From Ramlibacter montanisoli (GTDB taxonomy: Bacteria; Pseudomonadota; Gammaproteobacteria; Burkholderiales; Burkholderiaceae_C): a stretch of 64,000 nucleotides of DNA. The first letter of the stretch is position 1, and each line of letters opens with the position of its first letter. Below are positions 55,121 through 64,000 of this stretch, piece by piece. The DNA lies in assembly GCF_013087525.1 (NCBI RefSeq), contig NZ_JABFCS010000001.1:1054001-1118000 (forward strand), written 5' to 3'. Position numbers and translations under genes: made by a program. The notes under the pieces were generated by a model that saw nothing but the letters and a program-made list of their open reading frames with translations, did no database searches and was not told where the DNA came from.

Positions 55121-55753
55121 CTAGAGCGCCATCGCGGGCCGTTCGGCCATGGCGGCGCGCCAGCGCTGCAGGTGGGGATGCTGCTCGCCCGGCTTCACCT
55201 TCACCGCGCGGGCGAAGTCCACGGCCACCACGGCGGTGATGTCCGCCACGCTGAAGCGGTCCGCGGCGATGAAGGCGTGGCCGGCCAGGTGCGCGTCGAG
55301 CATGGTGAAGAAGTCCTGCGTCCGCACGCGCCCGCGCTCGGCGAGTTCGGGGATCTGCGCGTAGTCGCGCGGGCCGGGCAGCGCGCGGTTCGCCATCGCG
55401 GGCGAGCCGTTGCGCAGGCCTTCGGCGATCGCCATGAAGCCTTCGAATTCGATGCGCCAGTTCCAGCTGGCGATCTCGGCCTTTTCCAGCGGCGTGCTCC
55501 CGAGCAGCGGCGGATCGGGCTTCAGGGCTTCCAGGTAGGCGGTGATCGCCGCGTTGTCGGTCAGCACGCGGCCTTCCTCGGTCTGCAGCGCAGGCACCGT
55601 GCACTGCGGGTTGATGCGGCGGAAGGCCTCGCCGAGCTGCTCGCCGCTGCGCAGGTCCACCTGCACGGTCTGGTGGGCGATGCCTTTTTCCGCCAGCAGG
55701 ATGCGCGCGCGGCGCGGGCTGGGCGCGGTGGCGCAGTCGTAGAGGGTGATCAT
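55121..55753 (-). CDS. Glutathione S-transferase
   Basis: A 210-residue GST: thioredoxin-like N-terminal domain (ITLYDCATAPSPRRARILLAEKG, CTVPALQTEEGRVLTDNAAITAYLE) with the conserved cis-proline and acid residue that bind glutathione, and an all-helical C-terminal domain (FSVADITAVVAVDFARAV). Function in detoxification or a catabolic isomerisation is not decided. The ATG overlaps the preceding GST gene (ATGA), so the two are co-translated. Confidence 0.88.
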   Translation of the reverse strand: MITLYDCATAPSPRRARILLAEKGIAHQTVQVDLRSGEQLGEAFRRINPQCTVPALQTEEGRVLTDNAAITAYLEALKPDPPLLGSTPLEKAEIASWNWRIEFEGFMAIAEGLRNGSPAMANRALPGPRDYAQIPELAERGRVRTQDFFTMLDAHLAGHAFIAADRFSVADITAVVAVDFARAVKVKPGEQHPHLQRWRAAMAERPAMAL

Positions 55754-56618
55754 GGTGCCAGCTTGTCCTGGGTCCTGGTCTGGAAGTCGCTCGCGTCGTG
55801 GCGCTCGCGCAGCTGGCTGGCGGGCTCGCCCGAGACGCGGTTGACCATCCGCCCGCGTTTGGCCGCGGGCCGCTGCGCGATCTCGTTGGTCCAGCGCAGC
55901 ACGTGGGTGTACTCCTGCACCTGCAGGAACTCGCCCGCCCCATAGAGCTGTCCCTTGGCCAGCGCGCCGTACCAGGGCCAGATCGCCATGTCGGCGATGG
56001 TGTACTCGTCGCCGGCCACGTAGCGCGTCTCGGCCAGGCGCCGGTCGAGGACGTCGAGCTGGCGCTTGACCTCCATCGCATAGCGGTCGATCGCGTATTC
56101 GATCTTGGTCGGCGCATAGGCGTAGAAGTGGCCGAAGCCGCCGCCCAGGAAGGGCGCGCTGCCCATCTGCCAGAACAGCCAGGACAGGCACTCGGCGCGC
56201 GCGGCGCTGGCTTCGGGCAGGAAGGCGTGGAACTTCTCGGCCAGGTACATGAGGATGGCGCCCGATTCGAACACCCGCACCGGCTGCGCGGTGCTGCGAT
56301 CCACCAGCGCGGGGATCTTGGAGTTCGGGTTCACGGCCACGAAGCCGCTGCCGAACTGCGCGCCTTCGGAGATAGGGATCAGCCAGGCGTCGTATTCCGC
56401 GCCGGCGTGGCCGAGTTCCAGCAGCTCCTCCAGCATCACCGTCACCTTCACGCCGTTCGGCGTTCCCAGCGAGTACAGCTGCAGCGGGTGGCGGCCCACC
56501 GGCAGCTCCTTGTCGTGCGTGGGTCCGGCCACGGGGCGGTTGATGTTCGCGAACTTCCCGCCGTTGTCCTTGTTCCAGGTCCAGACGGCGGGCGGGGTGT
56601 AGACGGGGAGTCGCTCAT
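55750..56618 (-). CDS. yghU: YghU-type glutathione transferase/disulfide reductase, frame broken at the start
   Basis: Nu-class GST-like enzyme with disulfide-bond reductase activity in its family. Body: LPVYTPPAVWTWNKDNGGKFANINRP, THDKELPVGRHPLQLYSLGTPNGVKV, NPNSKIPALVDRS, FESGAILMYLAEKF. The ATG at 56618 (MSD) is out of frame with this body by one base; an extra C (GACCTC for GACTC near 56611) gives MSDLPVYTPP and 289 residues, the usual YghU start and length. It overlaps the second GST gene by four bases. Confidence 0.82.
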
Positions 56619-56703
56619 GCGAGAAACCTTTCCTGGGGAGCGGGGGCCAGTATAGGGAGGGGGCAGGCCGCGCGGGCCCACCTGTCAAAATCGGGGCTGA
56701 GCC

Positions 56704-57746
<1,043 letters not shown>

Positions 57747-57841
57747 ACGCGTTGGGTCCCCGCCTGCGCGGGGATGACGATGAGCACTTGGTCGGTCCCC
57801 TGAAATGCTTTAAACTTAAATTATCTAGGCGCGGAGCAACC

Positions 57842-60171
57842 ATGAACATCGTCTGCATCGGCGGCGGCCCGGCGGGCCTGTACTTCGCGCTGCTCATGAA
57901 GAAGCAGGATCCCTCGCACCGGATCCGCGTCGTCGAGCGCAACCGGCCCTACGACACCTTCGGTTGGGGCGTTGTCTTCTCCGACCAGACGCTGGGCAAC
58001 CTGCAGGCCGCCGATCCCGAGACCGCCGCCGAGATCCTGGGCGCCTTCAACCACTGGGACGACATCGAGGTCAACATCCGCGGCCACAGGATCGTGTCCG
58101 GCGGCCATGGCTTCTGTGGCATCGGCCGCAAGCGCCTGCTGAACATCCTGCAGCGGCGCTGCGACCAACTGGGCGTGGAGCTGCTGTTCGACCGCGACGT
58201 GCAGGGCGACCAGGAGTACCCGGACGCCGACCTCATCATCGCCAGCGATGGCCTGAACAGCCGCATCCGCACCAAGTATTCGGAAACCTTCCGGCCCGAC
58301 ATCGACGTCCGCAGGAACCGCTTCGTCTGGCTGGGAACGACCAAGAAGTTCGACGCCTTCACCTTCGCCTTCGAGGAAACGCCGCACGGCTGGTTCCAGG
58401 TGCACGCCTACCAGTTCGACGCCGACACGGCGACCTTCATCGTCGAGACGCCGGAGGAGGTCTGGCAGAAGGCCGGGCTGGACCGGATGGAGAAGGAAGA
58501 GGGCATCGCCTTCTGCGAGCGCCTGTTCGCGAAGTACCTGGACGGTCACGCTCTGATGTCGAATGCCGCCCACCTGCGCGGATCGGCGCAGTGGATCAAG
58601 TTCCCGCGCGTGGTCTGCCGCAGCTGGGTGCACCACAACGGCCGCGCGCCGGTGGTGCTGATGGGGGACGCCGCACACACCGCGCACTTCTCGGTAGGCT
58701 CGGGCACCAAGCTGGCGCTGGAAGACGCGATCGAGCTGGCCCGTTGCATCGCCCGCGCGCCCGGCGACCTGCCGCAGGCGCTGCGCCAGTACGAGGCGGT
58801 GCGCAGCGTGGAAGTGCTCAAGATCCAGAACGCCGCGCGCAACTCCACCGAGTGGTTCGAGAACGTCGCGCGCTACGTGAACCTGCCGCCGGAGCAGTTC
58901 GCCTATTCGCTGCTCACCCGCAGCCAGCGCATCAGCCACGAGAACCTGCGCCTGCGCGACCGGAACTACGTGGAGCAGTACGAGGACTGGATCGCCGAGC
59001 GCTCCGGCACCCAGCGCAGCCCGCAGCAGCAGCCCATCCCGCCGATGTTCACGCCCTTCACGCTGCGTGGCGTGACGCTGAAGAACCGCGTGGTGGTCTC
59101 GCCCATGGCGCAGTACTCCTGCGTGGACGGGCTGCCGGCCGACTACCACCTGGTGCACCTGGGCGCCCGTGCCATGGGCGGCGCAGGCATGGTGGTGGCG
59201 GAGATGACCTGCCCGACCCCGGATGCCCGCATCACCCCGGCTGCCCGGGCCTGTGGAACGAGCAGCAGCGTGACGGCTGGAAGCGCATCGTCGATTTCGT
59301 GCATGCGAACTCCGACGCGAAGATCGCGCTGCAGCTCGGGCACGCGGGACCCAAGGGTTCCACCCGCGTGCCCTGGGAGGGCGAGGACCTGCCGCTGGAA
59401 AGCGGCAACTGGCCGCTGCTGTCCGCCTCGCCGCAGCAGTACATCGACGGCGTGAGCGACTGGTCGCGCGCCATGACGCGGGCCGACATGGACCGCGTGC
59501 GGGACGACTTCGTGCGCAGCACGCGCTTCGCCGCCGAGGCCGGTTTCGACTGGTTGGAGCTGCACTGCGCCCACGGCTACCTGCTGTCCAGCTTCATCTC
59601 GCCCCTGACCAACCAGCGCACCGACGATTACGGCGGCTCGCTCGCCAAGCGCCTGCGCTATCCGCTCGAAGTGTTCGGTGCGATGCGCGCCGCGTGGCCA
59701 CAGGACAAGCCGATGTCGGTGCGGATCTCCGCGCACGACTGGGTCGAAGGCGGCATCACGCCCGACGACGCGGTGGAGATCGCGCGCCTGTTCAAGGCCG
59801 CCGGCGCCGACCTGGTGGACTGTTCCTCGGGCCAGGTGAGCAAGAAGCAGCAGCCGGTGTACGGCCGCATGTACCAGACGCCCTTCGCCGACCGCATCCG
59901 CAACGAAGCGGGCATCGCCACGATGGCGGTGGGCGCGATCTCCGAAGCCGACCACGTCAACAGCATCATCGCGGCCGGCCGCGCCGACCTGTGCGCGATC
60001 GCGCGGCCGCACCTGGCCAACCCCGCCTGGTCATTGAACGAAGCGGCGAAGATCGGCTACCGCGACCTGCCGTGGCCCAAGCAGTACCTGTCCGGCAAGA
60101 CCCAGCTCGAACGCAACCTGGAGCGCGAGCGCGCCCAGACCCAGGAGACCCCGAATGAACGCTTCAACTGA
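57842..60171 (+). CDS. Flavin monooxygenase/OYE-type reductase fusion acting on an aryl-CoA, frame broken once
   Basis: N-terminal FAD monooxygenase ([58 protein letters not shown]) fused to a C-terminal Old Yellow Enzyme domain ([43 protein letters not shown]). This fusion is known as 2-aminobenzoyl-CoA monooxygenase/reductase and as salicylyl-CoA 5-hydroxylase. A break near 59236-59241 (GG for GGG) is repaired by one G, giving 776 residues. The operon contains enoyl-CoA hydratase, acyl-CoA dehydrogenase and a RidA deaminase, favouring anthranilate-CoA. The stop overlaps the next start by 17 bp. Confidence 0.85.
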
Positions 60172-61015
60172 GCGCGTCGATCCCGCGCTGGCCGCGGGCA
60201 ACCGCAGGCAGCTCGCCGGCTACCGCGCCACCCACTTCCTCTGGGACGTGAAGGAAGGCGTGGCGACCGTCACGCTGAACCGGCCCGAGCGCAAGAACCC
60301 GCTGACCTTCGACTCCTATGCGGAGCTGCGCGACCTGTTCGGCCAGCTGAAGTACGCGACCGACGTGCACGCGGTGGTGGTCGCCGGCGCCGGCGACAAC
60401 TTCTGTTCCGGCGGCGACGTGCACGAGATCATCGGCCCGCTGGTGAAGCTCAAGGCGCCGGAGCTGCTGATGTTCACGCGCATGACCGGCGACCTGGTCA
60501 AGGCCATGCGCGCCTGCCCGCAGCCCATCGTCGCGGCCGTGGACGGGGTCTGCGCCGGTGCCGGTGCGATCGTCGCGATGGCCTCGGACCTGCGCATCGG
60601 CACCGCGCGCAGCAAGACCGCCTTCCTCTTCAACCGCGTCGGCCTCGCCGGCTGCGACATGGGCGCCTGCGCCATGCTGCCGCGGATCGTCGGCCAGGGC
60701 CGCGCCAGCGAGCTGCTGTACACGGGCCGCTCGCTCGGCGGCGAGGAGGGCGAGCGCTGGGGCTTCTTCAACCGCCTCGTCGCCCCCGAGGCACTGGTGC
60801 AGGAAGCCCAGGCGCTCGCGCGCCAGCTGGCCGAGGGCCCGACCTTTGCCAACGGCATCACCAAGACCATGCTGCACCAGGAGTGGGCGATGACCATCGA
60901 GCAGGCCATCGAGGCGGAGGCGCAGGCGCAGGCGCTGTGCATGCTCACGCAGGACTTCACCCGGGCCTACGAGGCCTTCGTGGCCAAGCAGAAACCGCGC
61001 TTCGAGGGCAACTGA
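60155..61015 (+). CDS. Enoyl-CoA hydratase family protein
   Basis: A 286-residue crotonase-fold enzyme: [20 protein letters not shown], oxyanion-hole segment [34 protein letters not shown] and the catalytic-glutamate region [13 protein letters not shown]. Within the aryl-CoA operon it probably hydrates the dearomatised ring product or a downstream enoyl-CoA. Overlaps the monooxygenase gene by 17 bp and is followed by the dehydrogenase gene after two bases. An N-terminal extension of about 30 residues precedes the crotonase core. Confidence 0.88.
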   Translation: MNASTERVDPALAAGNRRQLAGYRATHFLWDVKEGVATVTLNRPERKNPLTFDSYAELRDLFGQLKYATDVHAVVVAGAGDNFCSGGDVHEIIGPLVKLKAPELLMFTRMTGDLVKAMRACPQPIVAAVDGVCAGAGAIVAMASDLRIGTARSKTAFLFNRVGLAGCDMGACAMLPRIVGQGRASELLYTGRSLGGEEGERWGFFNRLVAPEALVQEAQALARQLAEGPTFANGITKTMLHQEWAMTIEQAIEAEAQAQALCMLTQDFTRAYEAFVAKQKPRFEGN

Positions 61016-61017
61016 CG

Positions 61018-62174
<1,157 letters not shown>

Positions 62175-62178
<4 letters not shown>

Positions 62179-62570
62179 AACCGCAAGCCGTGCTGCCGCA
62201 AGGCTGGCCCCGCCCCAAGGGCTACGCCAACGGCGTCGTGGCCCAGGGCCGCATGCTGTTCATCGCCGGGATGATCGGCTGGGACGCCGACGGCGTCTTC
62301 CACAGCGACGAGTTCGGCGCCCAGGCCAGGCAGGCCCTGCGCAACGTCGCCGACCTGCTGCAGGCCGCGGGCGGCAGCAGCGCGCATATCGTGCGCATGA
62401 CCTGGTACGTGACCGACAAGCGCGAATACCTGGCCGCGGCCCGCGACGTGGGGCAGGCCTTCCGCGAGATCATCGGCAACTACGACATCGCGATGACCGC
62501 GGTGGAAGTGAAGGCGCTGATCGAGGACCGGGCGAAGGTGGAGATCGAGGCGACGGCGGTGCTGCCCTAG
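62175..62570 (+). CDS. RidA family enamine/imine deaminase-like protein
   Basis: A 131-residue YjgF/YER057c/UK114 protein: [45 protein letters not shown] and the arginine-containing region VRMTWY that binds carboxylates. RidA-type enzymes hydrolyse reactive enamines or imines to ketones and ammonia. In a 2-aminobenzoyl-CoA pathway such a step would remove the amino group after ring reduction, which explains its inclusion; that role is inferred. The start overlaps the dehydrogenase stop (ATGA). Confidence 0.85.
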
Positions 62571-62575
62571 CACCG

Positions 62576-63465
62576 TCAGCCCAGCGACCGCGCCTTCTCC
62601 AGCAGGAAGTCGATGCAGGTGCGCACCGCGCGGATCTGGTGCCGGTCCGGCATGTACAGCAGGTACATGCTGGTGCCGAAGATGCTCAGGCGGTAGTCGT
62701 CCAGCGTGGTCACGGCCTCGCCCGTCGCGATCGCGTCCTTCACCACGTAGTCCGGCACGATGCCCACGCCCAGCCCGGCGAGGATCGCCTTGCGCAGGAA
62801 GGGAAAGTGCTCGGAGATGAGCGTGGGCTCCAGGATCACGTCCTCGCGTTCGCCCCCTGGTAGGCGCGCACGCGCAGCTGGCGTCCGTGGACCCCGGCGG
62901 TGATCACGGGCGCCGTCGCCAGCTGCTGCAGCTGCGTAGGCAGGCCGTGCGCTTGCGCATACGCGCGCGAGGCGCAGGCGAGGTAGCGCACGTTGCCCAG
63001 GTCGCGCGCCACGAGGGAAGGCGGCGGCTCCGCCATCACGCGCACCGCGATGTCCACCTCGTCGCGCATCACGTCGGCGCGGTTCTCGAACAGCACGTCC
63101 AGCACGATGCCCGGGAACAGGCGCTTGAACTCGATGAGCCACTCCGACATCACCAGCTCGCCGAAGCCGCTCGGCACGCTCAGGCCCACGCGTCCCTGCA
63201 GGCCCTGCCCGAAGGTGGCGACAGTCTCGCGCGCCGCCTGCATCTCGCTTTGCATGCGCCGCCCGTGCTCGTAGAGGCGCCGGCCCACCTCGGTCGGCTC
63301 CACGCGCCTGGTCGTGCGCCGCACCAGCTGCACGCCGGCATCCTTTTCCAGCTGGCTCAGGTGGTAGCTCACGTTGGCGCGCGTCATCTTCAGCTTGCGC
63401 GCCGCCTGGCTCAGGTTGCCGGCGTCGATGATTTCGACCAGGAGGATCAGGGCGGAGAGGTCCAT
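62576..63465 (-). CDS. LysR family regulator, frame broken once
   Basis: N-terminal HTH (LILLVEIIDAGNLSQAARKLKMTRANVSYHLSQLEKDAG) and effector-binding domain (GRVGLSVPSGFGELVMSEWL). The frame breaks in the C5 run 62853-62857; the missing C-terminal part (LISEHFPFLRKAILAGLGVGIVP, YMPDRHQIRAVRTCIDFL) lies in another frame. One extra base restores 296 residues. It faces the aryl-CoA operon (convergent) and is divergent from the FadJ-like gene at 63585, with TTGAC/GTCAA repeats between, so it most likely controls that gene. Confidence 0.88.
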
Positions 63466-63479
63466 ATGTCAAATATGCC

Positions 63480-63494
63480 TTGACGGTCTGTCAA
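63480..63494. promoter_or_regulatory. LysR-type T-N11-A box
   Basis: TTGAC-GGTCT-GTCAA perfect palindrome, 15 bp upstream of the LysR start codon and 90 bp before the divergent gene. Further GTCAA half-sites at about 63469-63473 and 63508-63512 (TTGTCAAGG) suggest extended regulator binding. Confidence 0.6.
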
Positions 63495-63584
63495 TCAATC
63501 CCTGAATTGTCAAGGAGATTGATCGGAACAGAATCCAGGCACTCCGCCGGCGCCTTCCAGACTCCCTTCTTCCGAGCCTCCCGC

Positions 63585-64000
63585 ATGAACACCTCCCCCG
63601 CGGTCCTGACCGCCCGCCACGGCGACGTCCTGGTCGCCACCGTCCAGAATCCGCCCGTCAACGCCCTGAGCGCCGAAGTGCGCCGAGGCCTGCTGGCCGC
63701 CGTGGACCAGGCGGAAAGCGACCCCGACGTGCGTGCCCTGGTCCTGGTGGGCGCCGGCCGCGGCTTCATCGCCGGCGCCGACATCCGCGAGTTCGGCAAG
63801 CCGCCGCTGCCGCCCGCGCTGCCGGAGGTCTGCAAGCGCATCGAAGCCTGCGGCAAGCCCGTGGTCGCCGCCCTCCATGGCGCCGCGCTCGGCGGCGGGC
63901 TGGAAGTGGCGATGGCGGCGCACTACCGCATCGCGCTGGCGGACGCGAAGCTGGGCCTGCCGGAAGTGCAGCTCGGGCTCATCCCCGGTTCCGGCGGCAC
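63585..64000 (+). CDS. Enoyl-CoA hydratase/3-hydroxyacyl-CoA dehydrogenase (FadJ-like), cut by the window end
   Basis: The visible 138 residues form a crotonase N-terminus: VLTARHGDVLVATVQNPPVNAL, LVLVGAGRGFIAGADIREFGKP (oxyanion hole and catalytic glycine), LHGAALGGGLEVAMAAHYRIA and LGLPEVQLGLIPGSGG. The pattern PVNALSAEVRRGL and GAGRGFIAGADIREF is typical of multifunctional beta-oxidation proteins that continue into a 3-hydroxyacyl-CoA dehydrogenase. The start ATG 63585 has no strong ribosome site. Divergent from the LysR regulator. Confidence 0.85.
   Translation, partial: MNTSPAVLTARHGDVLVATVQNPPVNALSAEVRRGLLAAVDQAESDPDVRALVLVGAGRGFIAGADIREFGKPPLPPALPEVCKRIEACGKPVVAALHGAALGGGLEVAMAAHYRIALADAKLGLPEVQLGLIPGSGG

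Overview
The window comes from a GC-rich betaproteobacterium, most likely a member of the Comamonadaceae (Burkholderiales; a Ramlibacter-, Variovorax- or Hydrogenophaga-like organism). This is inferred from the overall GC and codon bias, the thrS-infC-rpmI-rplT-pheST-ihfA-merR-tRNA-Pro order, TAGAAT-type -10 boxes, a class I PHB operon, and gentisate and CoA-thioester aromatic pathways. No rRNA, insertion sequence, prophage or CRISPR array was seen. No gene-free stretch exceeds 300 bases; the longest (about 6258-6493 and 44304-44549) hold regulatory palindromes.

Layout. 1-5.8 kb: end of a thiamine-diphosphate enzyme, a coupled three-gene minus-strand set (saccharopine dehydrogenase-like, DUF4166, DUF393), a SWIB/histone-like protein, two EamA exporters and an Lrp/AsnC regulator. 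5.9-7.9 kb: a gamma-glutamylcyclotransferase-like protein and isocitrate lyase behind a palindrome-rich promoter. 7.9-16.4 kb: translation block with a threonine-rich leader peptide and attenuator before thrS, infC starting at ATC, rpmI, rplT, pheS, pheT, ihfA, a MerR regulator and tRNA-Pro(GGG). 16.5-20.7 kb: signalling locus of cyclase-FHA, a TagH-type FHA protein and a membrane Ser/Thr kinase. 21.3-28.7 kb: 3-hydroxybenzoate/gentisate catabolic operon with its own TRAP transporter, divergent from a MarR regulator. 29.4-34.6 kb: OmpA lipoprotein, then a five-gene operon (alpha/beta hydrolase, Rieske oxygenase, glutamine-synthetase-like ligase, ferredoxin, ABM protein) resembling amine/aniline oxygenation systems. 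34.7-40.1 kb: maleylpyruvate isomerase, pgeF and phaC-phaA-phaB.

40.6-54.3 kb is the most striking part: a complete arx-type respiratory arsenite oxidase (or arsenate reductase) island. A PhnD-like binding protein, sensor kinase and sigma-54 response regulator (arxX-S-R order) lie divergent from Fe-S protein, molybdopterin catalytic subunit, Fe-S subunit, NrfD membrane subunit, TorD chaperone and MobB (arxB'-A-B-C-D-mobB). The two halves are separated by a GTTACC/GGTAAC palindrome and a near-consensus -24/-12 promoter. An ArsR repressor, an ACR3 arsenite pump and an unassigned ATP-grasp-like gene follow. 54.3-64 kb: aldo/keto reductase, two glutathione transferases, dusA, then a probable 2-aminobenzoyl-CoA (anthranilate) degradation operon (monooxygenase/reductase fusion, enoyl-CoA hydratase, acyl-CoA dehydrogenase, RidA), a LysR regulator and the start of a multifunctional beta-oxidation protein.

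Data quality. About twenty otherwise conserved genes, including the essential pheT (twice), phaC and dusA, are broken by one missing base, mostly in runs of G or C. No G or C run longer than five was found anywhere. These are read here as sequencing or assembly errors rather than real pseudogenes, and such genes are annotated across the break with the restored length.
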